Below, in pieces: positions 1 to 8,269 of a stretch of 64,000 bases of DNA. The translations under genes were made by a program, and so were the position numbers. The first letter of the stretch is position 1; each line of letters opens with the position of its first letter. The notes beneath the pieces are model-generated. The model had not been told where the DNA came from. It was given only the letters and a program-made list of their open reading frames with translations, and made no database searches. The stretch comes from CAZFBA01 sp964517135. Its GTDB lineage: Bacteria > Cyanobacteriota > Vampirovibrionia > JBFMGH01. The stretch is taken from NCBI GenBank assembly GCA_964517135.1, contig CAZFBA010000001.1, forward strand, positions 62,001 through 126,000, written 5' to 3'.

Positions 1-1
1 T

Positions 2-331
2 AACATCAAAGACTTCAAAAATGCGCTTGATTGCTTTAATAGCTCACTGAAAATTAATCCGCAGCAGGCTAAATCGTGGTGCCTGAAGGGTTACTGTCAG
101 CTCTATACTATGGATTTCGACGGAGCCCTGAAATCTTTTGATAAGTCTCTTACTATTAAACAAAACTATGTTGATGCTATTCTGGGCAAGGCTTTTATAC
201 TCAAAAGACAGGAAAAATACACCGAGGCGCTGGAATATTTCGACAGGCTTCAAAAAATTAAGCCTGATGACAACTTTATATGCAAAAGTAAACGTGAATG
301 CATACTGGCAATAAACAAAGTCACTAAATAA
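2..331 (+). CDS. TPR-repeat protein, 5' end outside window
   Basis: The reading frame is open from base 2 to the stop at 329-331, giving 109 visible residues, so the start lies upstream of the window. The sequence is a run of tetratricopeptide repeats: segments such as ALDCFNSSLKINP, ALKSFDKSLTIK and ALEYFDRLQKIKP recur at about 34-residue spacing with the usual A/L/F/Y/P pattern. TPRs are protein-protein interaction scaffolds; no partner can be named. An internal ATG at 110 is in frame but interrupts a repeat and is not the start. The gene ends 28 bases before the acyltransferase gene on the same strand, so the two may be co-transcribed. Confidence 0.75.
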   Translation, partial: NIKDFKNALDCFNSSLKINPQQAKSWCLKGYCQLYTMDFDGALKSFDKSLTIKQNYVDAILGKAFILKRQEKYTEALEYFDRLQKIKPDDNFICKSKRECILAINKVTK

Positions 332-359
332 ATCTGTTGAACTTTCTCAGGGTTACAAA

Positions 360-1448
360 ATGGGCATTATTAGATTTTTACTGGCAATAATTGTCGTTAT
401 AGAGCATTCAAAGCCTATTTTCGGCTTCGTTTCTACCGGAGGGTTGATTGCTGTTCAAACTTTCTTTATTATATCCGGTTTTTATATGTCACTCATACTG
501 AACGAAAAATATGTTGGCAAAAATGACTCTTTTAAGCTATTTATCACGAACAGGTTCTTAAGATTGTTTCCTGTTTACTGGGCTGTATTAATTTTAACAC
601 TTGTATGCTCCTTAATTACTCTTTATGCTGGATGCTCAGGGTTTAAACTTGATGTCTGGCTGGAACATGCTGGAAATCTTAACCTTGTTTCTATCCTGTT
701 TTTGATCTTTACCAACCTGTTTATGTTTGGTCAGGATGCTGTTATGTTCCTTAAGCTTGATACACTGACAGGGGCACTCGGCTTTACAAGTGACTATTTT
801 AACACTTCTCCACAACTGAATTATTTTCTAATGATACCTCAGGCCTGGTCGCTAGGTCTTGAACTGTTGTTTTACCTTGTTGCACCATTTCTGGTAAGGA
901 GAAAGAAAGCGGTTATTATTGCTTTAATAGCTGGATCTCTTCTGCTTCGCCTTGCTATTTATTCACAGGGGTTATATTATGATCCGTGGCTCTACAGGTT
1001 TTTCCCGACTGAGCTTGGTTTATTTCTTTTTGGTGTCATCTCTTACTGGATTTATAGACATATTAAGTCGAAAAAAATCGATAGCAGAATACCTTTTGCT
1101 ATGCTTGTTGTGATTACGTGGTTTATACTTCTCTTTCAATACCTACCATTTACAGTTAGTAAACAATGGTTCTTTTATATCCTTATGGTTTTGTTTATAC
1201 CTTTTATATTCAACTTTACCAAAAAAATCAAAGCTGATAATCTTATAGGAGAACTGTCTTACCCTATTTATATCTCTCAGGTGCTTGTAATTTACATTGT
1301 ATCACTCTACATACCATCAAATTTAGTCTATTTTGGTATTGTTTCTATTATCGCTACAGTAATATTTTCAGCTATCATTCAGTATATAGTCAATGAGCCT
1401 GTAGAAAAGTACAGGCAGCATCGAGTTAAGGGGACAGGTATAAATTAA
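360..1448 (+). CDS. Acyltransferase 3 family integral membrane protein
   Basis: A 362-residue polytopic membrane protein. The N-terminus has the acyltransferase-3 (OafA/YrhL/NodX) signature: an early RFLLAIIVVIEHS helix with a His in the catalytic position, then FFIISGFYMSLIL and an arginine-rich NRFLRLFPVYW segment. About ten hydrophobic helices follow to the C-terminus. The family moves acyl groups, usually acetyl or succinyl, from the cytoplasm onto surface polysaccharides or lipids. The start is supported by CAGGG seven bases upstream. The preceding partial TPR gene is close enough to share a transcript. The acceptor substrate cannot be told from sequence. Confidence 0.85.
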   Translation: MGIIRFLLAIIVVIEHSKPIFGFVSTGGLIAVQTFFIISGFYMSLILNEKYVGKNDSFKLFITNRFLRLFPVYWAVLILTLVCSLITLYAGCSGFKLDVWLEHAGNLNLVSILFLIFTNLFMFGQDAVMFLKLDTLTGALGFTSDYFNTSPQLNYFLMIPQAWSLGLELLFYLVAPFLVRRKKAVIIALIAGSLLLRLAIYSQGLYYDPWLYRFFPTELGLFLFGVISYWIYRHIKSKKIDSRIPFAMLVVITWFILLFQYLPFTVSKQWFFYILMVLFIPFIFNFTKKIKADNLIGELSYPIYISQVLVIYIVSLYIPSNLVYFGIVSIIATVIFSAIIQYIVNEPVEKYRQHRVKGTGIN

Positions 1449-1461
1449 TACATATGTATTA
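1446..1461. promoter_or_regulatory. Perfect 16-bp palindrome TAATACATATGTATTA between convergent genes
   Basis: The palindrome starts within the stop codon of the acyltransferase gene and ends one base before the end of trpA. The same 16-mer recurs at 30785-30800, again between convergent genes; its 14-base core also occurs at 22906-22919 and 10092-10105. It has no T-tract, so it is not an ordinary terminator. It could be a protein-binding site. Confidence 0.4.
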
Positions 1462-2262
1462 CTAACAGTGATCTATAAGGCTTTTAACATAAGTTTCAAC
1501 TTCAGACACTATGATATCAGGGTCATTGAGGTTTTCTTCAATGATTTTAATTATACCACTGCCAACAATCGCCCCTGAAGCTTTCAGTTGTTTTAACTGA
1601 TCGATATGTTCTGGTTTTGAAATGCCAAAACCTACACATACAGGTTTATCTGTATATTGCTTTAATTTGGATAAAGAAGCTTCTATGTGTTCAGAAAAAG
1701 AACTTCGTGCCCCTGTAACACCTGTAATAGATACCAGGTATATAAAACCTCTTGAGACACCGGTAATTTTCTTTATGCGATCATCACCAGAGGTGGGGGT
1801 GACAAGCATAATAAGCTCAAGGTCATTATCTTCAGTAAGTCTTATCAGGTCTTCTGCTTCTTCTACAGGCAAATCAGGAACCAATATACCGCTAAAACCT
1901 GCTTTTTTTACATCTTTGATAAAGTTTTCCAGGCCATAAGACAGCACAGGATTATAATAGGTAAATATTACAACCGGTACTTTAAGCTTTTCTTTGAGAG
2001 AATCAATCATTTGAATAGATTTTTTCAGACTAGCTCCAGCTTTTAGAGCCCGTTTTGCAGCCAGTTGTATTACCGGCCCGTCTGCCAGTGGGTCTGAATA
2101 AGGTATGCCAAGCTCTATGACGTCTGCACCGGCATTTTGAAGGCCTATAAGAACCTTTTTGCATGTTTCTTCATCAGGGTCACCTGCTACAACAAAAGGT
2201 ATAAAAGCTAACTGGCCCTGTTCGTTTTTAGTTTTTATCCTGCTGGATACTGTTTTATTCAT
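1462..2262 (-). CDS. trpA: Tryptophan synthase alpha chain
   Basis: Cleaves indole-3-glycerol phosphate to indole and glyceraldehyde-3-phosphate in the last step of tryptophan synthesis. The protein is about 266 residues from the ATG at 2262, normal for TrpA. Visible signatures: PFVVAGDPDEET at the N-terminus, DVIELGIPYSDPLADGP containing the catalytic Glu and Asp, then IFTYYNPVLSYG, a VPDLPVEE loop, and VCVGFGISKPEH with GAIVGSGI for phosphate binding. The frame extends 15 codons further upstream, but 2262 is the standard family start and is preceded by AAGAAGAG. It overlaps the end of folK by 8 bases, so translational coupling is likely. No trpB or other trp gene is in the window, so trpA stands apart from its partner here. 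Confidence 0.93.
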   Translation of the reverse strand: MNKTVSSRIKTKNEQGQLAFIPFVVAGDPDEETCKKVLIGLQNAGADVIELGIPYSDPLADGPVIQLAAKRALKAGASLKKSIQMIDSLKEKLKVPVVIFTYYNPVLSYGLENFIKDVKKAGFSGILVPDLPVEEAEDLIRLTEDNDLELIMLVTPTSGDDRIKKITGVSRGFIYLVSITGVTGARSSFSEHIEASLSKLKQYTDKPVCVGFGISKPEHIDQLKQLKASGAIVGSGIIKIIEENLNDPDIIVSEVETYVKSLIDHC

Positions 2263-2776
2263 CGTTTTCTCTTCTTGTACCATATAAATACACTTCTTCC
2301 GGTTCAAATAATGTCTTGTGGATATATTTTATTGAGTGTCCCAGAACGGGGTGAATGAATTCAGGGTCTATTTCAAGCATGGGCACCAGTGCATAGGCCC
2401 GTTCATGCACCCTTGGATGAGGTATTTGAACTCTATCGGTTGCTACAATCAAGTTTTCATAGAATAAAATATCTATATCTATGGTGCGTGGCAGGTATTT
2501 TTGTGAGCCTTTTGAAGGGTCTCTTTCTCGGCCAAGTCTTCTTTCAATATCATTACAGACATCCAGAAGGGGGACAGGCTCAAGATTCGTATCTATAACA
2601 ACAACAGCATTGACAAACCAGCGGTCAGTATTCATACCGACCGGTTCTGTTTCATAGAAACTTGATGTTTCCGTGACTGTTATTCCTTCAGCATCTTTTA
2701 AAAACTGCACTGCCTGTTGTATGTAACCAACCCGGTCGCCTAAATTAGAGCCGAGTCCTAAAATAGCTATGACCAT
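2255..2776 (-). CDS. folK: 6-hydroxymethyl-7,8-dihydropterin pyrophosphokinase
   Basis: Transfers pyrophosphate from ATP to 6-hydroxymethyl-7,8-dihydropterin in folate synthesis. Family motifs are clear: AILGLGSNLGDR at the N-terminus, FVNAVVVIDT in the middle, RDIDIDILFYEN-type residues written here as RTIDIDILFYE with the metal-binding Asp pair, and IPHPRVHERAYALVPM near the end. The start at 2776 (MVIAILGLGSN) is chosen because HPPK enzymes begin directly with this strand; the frame runs 30 codons further upstream but without family similarity. The stop overlaps the trpA start. Length is about 173 residues, normal for the monofunctional enzyme. Confidence 0.92.
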   Translation of the reverse strand: MVIAILGLGSNLGDRVGYIQQAVQFLKDAEGITVTETSSFYETEPVGMNTDRWFVNAVVVIDTNLEPVPLLDVCNDIERRLGRERDPSKGSQKYLPRTIDIDILFYENLIVATDRVQIPHPRVHERAYALVPMLEIDPEFIHPVLGHSIKYIHKTLFEPEEVYLYGTRRENDE

Positions 2777-2859
2777 TTGATATCCTGTTCTATTTTGATC
2801 TGTTGATAAGTTTATTATAAGAGCTTGGCACGCAAATACCAAATTTTTTAAGTTATACC

Positions 2860-2930
2860 ATTCCACGTAAATAATTAATATATAGCCTCTATAATCTGGA
2901 ATCTATACATTACTTTCAAGGATCAGTATA
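2860..2930 (+). repeat. Dispersed repeat A, copy 1
   Basis: A 71-base unit beginning ATTCCACGTAAATAATTAAT and ending CAAGGATCAGTATA, upstream of folK. Near-identical units lie at 21072-21194 (inverted) and 39581-39656. This copy lacks the short GCTGATAG segment in the middle that the other two have, which is the spot where copy 2 carries a 35-bp hairpin. Copies on both strands and only between genes suggest a small mobile element. Confidence 0.7.
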
Positions 2931-3009
2931 AGTGCTGAAACTGCCAGACAAGTATTTATTGCACTGCTGACTGTTTATACGTACTTTGAACAGTTTTCAG
3001 TTTATAAAT

Positions 3010-3049
3010 TTTTGAAAAACGTAAAACCGGCACACACAGGGCATGCCGG
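3010..3049 (-). terminator. Rho-independent terminator of the aminotransferase operon
   Basis: On the minus strand, a hairpin with arms TGCCGG and CCGGCA (outer bases 3027-3049) is followed by a T-rich run (TTTTACGTTTTT). It lies about 20 bases after the stop of the aminotransferase gene, as expected for the end of the minus-strand operon. Confidence 0.65.
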
Positions 3050-3070
3050 CTGTTTAAATTTTTTAAATAT

Positions 3071-4261
3071 TTATAATTTCCTGATGGCCTTATCGATTCT
3101 TTCCAGAGCCAGCTCAATATTTTCTACGCTGTTGGCATAAGAAAACCTCAGGTAGCCTTCACCGTACTCACCAAAACATGTGCCGGATAACGCTGCTACA
3201 TTGCCTTCTTTTAAAAGGTAATCAGCGAGCCAGTTACTATCTTTGCCTGTCTGAGTGATATTAGGAAAAACATAAAAGGCCCCAATCGGGTTCTTGCAAG
3301 AGATACCCGGTATTTCATTCAGACCTTTTACAATGACATTACGGCGTTTTTCAAACTCTTTAACCATTTCATAGACTTCATCCTGAGGGCCTTTGAGGGC
3401 TTCAATGCAGGCTACCTGGTTAAAGACACATGTGCAAGAATCTGAATTGGTTTCAAGTTTGGCAATAAGAGCAGCAAGATCTTCTCTCATAACGCCATAA
3501 CCCATTCTCCAGCCTGTCATTGCGTAAGATTTTGAGAAACCATCAAGAATAATTGTTCTATCCTGCAATTCAGGGTCTGATGCTATTGAGTTAAAAGTTT
3601 CTCCATCGTATAAAATCTTGTTATAGACTTCATCAGTAAGAATCATAAAGCTATGTTCTTTAGCTATTTGAGCAATTTTTTTAATATCATCCTTAGAAAG
3701 GACGCCACCTGTTGGGTTTTGAGGTGAATTTAGTATAACAAGTTTTGTTTTGTCAGTAATTTTAGATTTAAATTCTTCTAAATCAAAGACAAAATTGCGT
3801 TCTTCTCTCAGCTTGATCGGCACAGGAGTAGCTCCGACGAAGTTGATAACAGATTCATATATAGGAAAACCAGGGTTAGGATATATTACCTCATCTCCCT
3901 GTTCGCAGAGAGCCAGTATAGCATACCACATAATAGGTTTAGCACCCGGTGTGACAACTACATTTTCTCTTTTAACTTTAATGCCATGAGATTTGGTAAC
4001 TGTTTCAGCTATGACATCTCTCAATTCAGGCAGCCCGGCAGATGGGCAATAGTGAGTATAACCATCATCGAGAGCTTTTTTGGCCGCATCTTTGATGTTT
4101 TGGGGTGTATCAAAATCTGGCTCTCCGATTTCAAGGTGCACTATATGTTTTCCCTGGGCTTCAAGAGCCCTGGCTTTTGCTAAAACTTCAAAAGCTGTTT
4201 CGGTGCCCAGTTTGAACATCCTTTTAGCAAGCTTTTCTTCTAGATTGACTTTGGTTAACAT
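3071..4261 (-). CDS. PLP-dependent class I/II aminotransferase (aspartate aminotransferase type)
   Basis: A 396-residue fold-type I aminotransferase. Visible residues: TPGAKP near 104-109 for phosphate contact, NSPQNPTGG around 178-186, D210 and Y213 that hold the cofactor ring, and K244 in GFSKSYAMTGWRMGYG, the Schiff-base lysine. The sequence most resembles the group Iγ aspartate/alanine aminotransferases, but amino-acid specificity cannot be set by eye. GGGAGGAAA sits 8-10 bases before the ATG. The gene starts 20 bases after the transketolase C-terminal subunit gene and is the last of three on the minus strand before a terminator, so one transcript is likely. Confidence 0.9.
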   Translation of the reverse strand: MLTKVNLEEKLAKRMFKLGTETAFEVLAKARALEAQGKHIVHLEIGEPDFDTPQNIKDAAKKALDDGYTHYCPSAGLPELRDVIAETVTKSHGIKVKRENVVVTPGAKPIMWYAILALCEQGDEVIYPNPGFPIYESVINFVGATPVPIKLREERNFVFDLEEFKSKITDKTKLVILNSPQNPTGGVLSKDDIKKIAQIAKEHSFMILTDEVYNKILYDGETFNSIASDPELQDRTIILDGFSKSYAMTGWRMGYGVMREDLAALIAKLETNSDSCTCVFNQVACIEALKGPQDEVYEMVKEFEKRRNVIVKGLNEIPGISCKNPIGAFYVFPNITQTGKDSNWLADYLLKEGNVAALSGTCFGEYGEGYLRFSYANSVENIELALERIDKAIRKL

Positions 4262-4281
4262 GAATTATTTCCTCCCCTGCC

Positions 4282-5235
4282 TTATTTTCTGGCTAAAACT
4301 TTTTTAGCAGCATTGTAAATTTCATTATGTGTCAGGCCAAATTCTACCATTAGTTCGAGTGGCTGGCCTGATTCGCCAAATCTATCTTTAACAGCGACCA
4401 TTTCAACCGGCACCGGACATTCTGTAACAAGCACTTCAGCCACAGCTCCGCCAAGCCCGCCATAAATCTGGTGTTCTTCTGCTGTTACTACTGCGCCTGT
4501 TTCCCGGGCTGCTTTAACTATAGCTTCTCTGTCAATTGGTTTAATGGTATGCAGGTTAATAACCCTGGTACTGATACCTTCTTTTTCAAGGTTTTTGGCT
4601 GTTTCAAGAGCTTCATAAACCATTACACCACAGGCTATAATGGATAAATCAGTACCTTCTCTAAAGGTTTCAGCTTTCCCCAGAGTAAATGGGGTATTCT
4701 CGTCAGTTACAACCGGTACGGCTTCACGCCCAAAGCGTATGTAAGCTGGTCCTGGCATTTCACCTATAGCTATGGTAGCCTTTCTGGTTTCAGTTGAATC
4801 ACAGGGAACAACAACGGTCATACATGGCAGGCAGCGCATAATGGAAATTTCTTCAAGTGCCTGGTGTGTTGCACCATCTGGCCCGACTGAGATGCCGCCA
4901 TGGGCACCACCGATTTTTACATTCAATTCTGAATAACAGACAGTTGTTCTAATTTGATCCCAGCATCTACCGGAAGCAAAAACGCCATAGGTACACACAA
5001 ACGGAACTTTACCTGTCAGGGCAAGCCCGGCAGCTGTTCCGACCATATCTTGTTCAGCTATGCCGATAGAGAAGAACCTGTCAGGATACTCATCTTTAAA
5101 CATTGATGCATTTGTTGAAGATGTTATATCAGCTCCTAAAACAACAACGTTAGGGTTTCTTCTGCCCAGTTCTACTAATCCTTCGCCGTAACCAAGTCTT
5201 GTTGGTATGCATTTTTCTGCTACAGTCCAAGTCAT
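4282..5235 (-). CDS. tkt: Transketolase, C-terminal subunit
   Basis: The 317-residue pyrimidine-binding and C-terminal half of a two-gene transketolase. Transketolase moves two-carbon units between sugar phosphates in the pentose phosphate pathway using thiamine diphosphate. The motif FFSIGIAEQDMVGTAAGLAL holds the conserved Glu that activates the cofactor; ISVGPDGATHQALEEI with the substrate-binding His and an IRFGRE segment follow, and the C-terminal domain starts near residue 185. AGGAG precedes the ATG. The partner subunit lies 18 bases upstream, and the aminotransferase follows downstream. The split arrangement is common in archaea and many anaerobes, so it is not a broken full-length gene. 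Confidence 0.92.
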   Translation of the reverse strand: MTWTVAEKCIPTRLGYGEGLVELGRRNPNVVVLGADITSSTNASMFKDEYPDRFFSIGIAEQDMVGTAAGLALTGKVPFVCTYGVFASGRCWDQIRTTVCYSELNVKIGGAHGGISVGPDGATHQALEEISIMRCLPCMTVVVPCDSTETRKATIAIGEMPGPAYIRFGREAVPVVTDENTPFTLGKAETFREGTDLSIIACGVMVYEALETAKNLEKEGISTRVINLHTIKPIDREAIVKAARETGAVVTAEEHQIYGGLGGAVAEVLVTECPVPVEMVAVKDRFGESGQPLELMVEFGLTHNEIYNAAKKVLARK

Positions 5236-5253
5236 ATATTTCTCCTCTTTAAA

Positions 5254-6081
5254 TTAAGCTAATTCTTGCATTGCCAGGGCGCATTGTTCTTTGCTTGGGG
5301 CTTTACCGTGCCACCCAGCTTCGTCTTCCATGAAGGATACCCCTTTGCCTTTGATTGTATTGGCAACAATACAGGTAGGTTTACCTTTATTCTTGTCGGC
5401 TTTGTCATAAGCTTCCATGAGTTCTTCTAAATTGTGGCCATCGCATTCAATAACATTCCAGTTAAAGGCTTCAAACTTTTCTTTAAGTGGATCTATATTC
5501 ATAACATCCTGCACTTTGCCGTCTATCTGGAGATTGTTTTTATCGACGATACATATAAGTCTATCAAGCTGGTAATGGGCACCTGTCATAACAGCTTCCC
5601 ATATTTGCCCTTCTTGCAGTTCACCATCTCCGCAGAGGCAATAAACTTTTTGTGGTTTATTATCCATTTTAAGACCAAGGGCAACACCCACAGCTACAGA
5701 AAGACCCTGACCAAGAGAACCGGATGATACTTCAATACCCGGTAAGTCTTTATTTAAAGCAGGGTGTCCTTGCAGGCGTGAAAACATTTTTCTCAATGTT
5801 AAAAGTTCATCTACTGAAAAATAGCCAGCTCTGGCAAGAACTGCATAGAGGGCCGGGCAGATATGGCCTTTTGAAAGTACAAAACGGTCACGTTCATCCC
5901 ATTCAGGTTTTAGCGGATCGTGGTTCATTTTGTTGAAATACAGTGCTACCAGTATATCTGTAGCAGACAAACTGCCGCCCGGGTGGCCTGAACCTGCTTC
6001 ACAGGTCATTTTGACTATGTCCCGGCGTATTGTTTTGGCCATTTCTTTCATTTCATCCTGGCTTAGTCTGGGTATTGGCAT
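5254..6081 (-). CDS. tkt: Transketolase, N-terminal (thiamine diphosphate) subunit
   Basis: The 275-residue diphosphate-binding half of the split transketolase. It has AGSGHPGGSLSATDIL near the N-terminus with the conserved substrate His, then LSKGHICPALYAVLA, VSSGSLGQGLSVAVG, and the thiamine-diphosphate motif CGDGELQEGQIWEA ending in IVDKNNLQIDG. GAGGAG lies 7 bases before the ATG. It is the first gene of a three-gene minus-strand unit with the C-terminal subunit and an aminotransferase. The preceding intergenic stretch contains two similar palindromic boxes that could be a control region. Confidence 0.92.
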   Translation of the reverse strand: MPIPRLSQDEMKEMAKTIRRDIVKMTCEAGSGHPGGSLSATDILVALYFNKMNHDPLKPEWDERDRFVLSKGHICPALYAVLARAGYFSVDELLTLRKMFSRLQGHPALNKDLPGIEVSSGSLGQGLSVAVGVALGLKMDNKPQKVYCLCGDGELQEGQIWEAVMTGAHYQLDRLICIVDKNNLQIDGKVQDVMNIDPLKEKFEAFNWNVIECDGHNLEELMEAYDKADKNKGKPTCIVANTIKGKGVSFMEDEAGWHGKAPSKEQCALAMQELA

Positions 6082-6414
6082 AATTTCTCCTCATTTTACG
6101 TTGCATATTAACGATATATAAAAATTAATAAACAAATGGATAAGCTATTTGTGCAATACAGGTATTTTTATTAAATTTTGATCTCTCTAAAAGAAACCTC
6201 TAACTTATTAAAAATTGTTAACCAAACGTAGATATTTTGCAAGTATACAATAGTATAAAAAAGAAGATATTTCTTATTTGACATTAGCCAAATAATCTAA
6301 TTTTTGTTCTTGAAGTGAATAATTGTAAAAAGAAGCTATTTCTTATATGTAAAAACCGGCTTTTAAGCAGGAATAATAATAAAATCAGAAGGTATTAATT
6401 ATATGCTACATTTT
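6082..6414. promoter_or_regulatory. AT-rich upstream region with two similar boxes
   Basis: This 333-base gap upstream of the transketolase operon has no gene. Two near-identical 21-base boxes at 6256-6276 and 6326-6346 share AAGAAGNTATTTCTTAT, each an imperfect inverted repeat, 70 bases apart. They are plausible operator sites for the operon, but no binding protein is known. Nothing else stands out. Confidence 0.3.
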
Positions 6415-6654
6415 TTATGGCAGTTGAACGCCTGCACGTCGAAGTTGTTTCTCTATTTGTTTATTGTTTTCTTTGATGGATACTGTGATTGCTGCAAAAA
6501 CAAAGTTAAGTGTTTTGCTATAGATGGCTTTAAGCTTATGTTCATTAGTTATAGAATCGTTTTCAAGTATTATTTCAAGCTCTTCAACAAGGTCTCCTGA
6601 GTGCTCGAGTGCCCATTCTGATAAAAATCTCTCAACGTCAATGCCTAATTTCAA
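6415..6654 (-). CDS. Small hypothetical protein, 79 residues
   Basis: I do not recognise this protein. It is acidic at the start and basic at the end, mostly helical by composition, with no signal peptide. The start is a TTG at 6654, supported by AAAGGAAAGGGG a few bases upstream. It begins 24 bases after the DUF374 acyltransferase gene on the same strand, so it is probably co-transcribed with it. Length, ribosome site and spacing make it likely to be real. There is no hint of function. Confidence 0.6.
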   Translation of the reverse strand: MKLGIDVERFLSEWALEHSGDLVEELEIILENDSITNEHKLKAIYSKTLNFVFAAITVSIKENNKQIEKQLRRAGVQLP

Positions 6655-6678
6655 TATAAAGCCCCTTTCCTTTTGATT

Positions 6679-7347
6679 TTAGTTAAGCAAGAGATCTTTC
6701 GTAAGCGTATTGGATAACTTTTCAGCCTCCCGGGTAAATTGTATCATATATTCTTTTAATTCAATGCGTTTTTGTTCCTGTTCGGCTTCACTAGCATCAG
6801 TGTTGATGTAAAAGGGTTTGCCGTAATGCATTTTTATGTGGCTAAAAGCAAGAGGGCCATAGAATTTATCCCAGGTAGGGAAGATTATACGGGTTCCGGT
6901 TACAGGCACAACAGGTATTATTGGTGCTCCTGAAGTCTGAGCCAGTTTTATTATACCTAATTTTACATCATAAATAGGCCCTCTTGGTCCGTCTACTGTG
7001 AAGGCAACGTTTTCGCCGGCTGTTAAGACATCCAGCATGCCTTTTATAGCAAGCATTCCGCCTCTTGATGCAGAACCACGAATTACTTTAAAGCCCAGTT
7101 TTTGAAGGGCATGGGTTATAATATCTCCGTCATTGCTTTTAGATATTAAGACATTCAGTTTTTTGCGGGGTTTTATCTTTAAAAAGCAGACCATACGGCC
7201 GTGCCATGTTGCAAATATCTTTGGGCCTTCAATACTTTCTGGTTCATCGTAGTATGTTGTGCGATATACAGCATCATGAAAGCCTATACCATAATGGAAA
7301 AAGGCCGGTAAAAAAAGGCGTTTTAGTGGCACCAGATTTATTTTCAA
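6679..7347 (-). CDS. DUF374 / LPLAT-superfamily acyltransferase
   Basis: A 222-residue protein matching the DUF374 family of lysophospholipid-acyltransferase-like enzymes. Visible: ATWHGRMVCFL, where the His is the likely catalytic base, then ISKSNDGDIIT, a GSASRGG loop and FTVDGPRGPIYDVKLG, which is diagnostic for DUF374. Known members are thought to acylate lipid A or other outer-membrane lipids; the substrate here is unknown. It starts a two-gene unit with a small unknown protein. The heptosyltransferase-like gene at 23.7 kb supports a cell with an LPS-type outer layer. Confidence 0.85.
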   Translation of the reverse strand: MKINLVPLKRLFLPAFFHYGIGFHDAVYRTTYYDEPESIEGPKIFATWHGRMVCFLKIKPRKKLNVLISKSNDGDIITHALQKLGFKVIRGSASRGGMLAIKGMLDVLTAGENVAFTVDGPRGPIYDVKLGIIKLAQTSGAPIIPVVPVTGTRIIFPTWDKFYGPLAFSHIKMHYGKPFYINTDASEAEQEQKRIELKEYMIQFTREAEKLSNTLTKDLLLN

Positions 7348-7539
7348 TTGATATTGTTCCCTGTTTTAAAACATTTTATATAGTAACCATTTTTTCTTTT
7401 TGCTGCAAGTTATAGTGAATTTTTTGTGCTGGATATTTAATATGGCCTGATTATAACTTTAAACATTATACGGGAGCTGGTTTTATTTCAGCATGAGAGC
7501 ATAAGACATAGCTTTAATAGTGGTTTTGTTTATTATTAA

Positions 7540-7595
7540 AACACATTTAGAAAAATCTTATTTATAAAAGAGGTATTAAATTATGCATTCACAAT
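7540..7595 (+). repeat. Dispersed repeat G, copy 1
   Basis: Within the 600-base gap before the small protein at 7950. It contains ACACATTTAGAAAAATC, then TTTATAAAAG and ATTATGCATTCAC. Related stretches lie at 7762-7803 (partial), 44509-44572 and 45604-45660 (both inverted). Copies 1 and 2 flank element F1 in direct orientation. Confidence 0.45.
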
Positions 7596-7602
7596 AGTAT
7601 CA

Positions 7603-7733
7603 AATAACGGCTCTCTCAGGAGTGCACTAAGTGCACTCCTGAGGTTATTAGCCTCTTTATAGCTTTTAAGTCACCCTGAGCACAGCGAAGGATCTATTTG
7701 TAGGGGTTTTTTCAAACTTCGCCCTCAGAATGA
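7603..7733. repeat. Element F, copy 1: nested palindromes
   Basis: Outer arms AATAAC (7603-7608) and GTTATT (7644-7649) enclose a 29-base palindrome at 7615-7643 with 14-base arms (CTCAGGAGTGCACT and its complement). After AGCCTCTTTA (7650-7659) comes a second hairpin, 7670-7690 with 7717-7733, of the type GTCACCCTGAG...CTCAGAATGAC. That second hairpin resembles the widely dispersed bacterial CATTCTGAGCGAAGCGAAG hairpin repeats. A second copy with a different inner palindrome is at 40390-40560. Confidence 0.6.
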
Positions 7734-7761
7734 CAGCTTATACATTGATTGCAACTCAGTA

Positions 7762-7803
7762 TTATTTATAAAAGACTTAATTTAAAATCATGTATTCACT
7801 ATA
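7762..7803 (+). repeat. Dispersed repeat G, copy 2 (partial)
   Basis: Direct repeat of the right half of copy 1: TTTATAAAAGACTTAATTT followed by ATCATGTATTCACTATA. With copy 1 it brackets element F1. The rest of the gap up to 7949 holds only the ribosome-binding site of the next gene. Confidence 0.4.
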
Positions 7804-7949
7804 TTCTAAGATCTCAAGAAAATCTACCAGTAAAATAAAACAAATTGTTCAGCATGCAGGGTTGAAAAAAATTTTTTTTATAAATACAGGGGAAATTTAA
7901 ATAATTTTTATACATCTAGAATAAGCAAGGTTTAGAAAGGAGAATGCAA

Positions 7950-8231
7950 ATGACTATTGCAGGTATGTATTTATTATCTGTGGGCCAAACAAATAGCACT
8001 AAAGATCAAAAACAAACCGGCCAGGGAGATCCTCTTGAGGCTTTTGCTTCTGCACTCTCAATGATTCCTGGTTTGTCTGCTGACAAAAGCAATATTAACT
8101 CATTAACAATTATACCTGCTTCTTTAATGCTATTAGGATTATTAAACTATCTTATGTCTGCAACTTTTAACCCCTTTACAATATTAACTAACAGCAATAA
8201 TACTGGCATTTTAATCAACCTGAAAGGCTAA
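7950..8231 (+). CDS. Small hydrophobic hypothetical protein, 93 residues
   Basis: I do not recognise this protein. AAAGGAG lies seven bases before the ATG at 7950; an in-frame ATG at 7944 is too close to that site to be used. The sequence has an N-terminal hydrophobic stretch, a polar linker with Gln and Lys, then a DPLEAFASALSMIPG segment and a C-terminal membrane-like helix (LTIIPASLMLLGLLNYLM). A good ribosome site and an isolated position between repeat-filled gaps suggest a real gene. It could be a small membrane or secreted peptide. Confidence 0.55.
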   Translation: MTIAGMYLLSVGQTNSTKDQKQTGQGDPLEAFASALSMIPGLSADKSNINSLTIIPASLMLLGLLNYLMSATFNPFTILTNSNNTGILINLKG

Positions 8232-8269
8232 CAAAACCTATCAGCAGGTTAATACAGGCAAAGTTCTGT

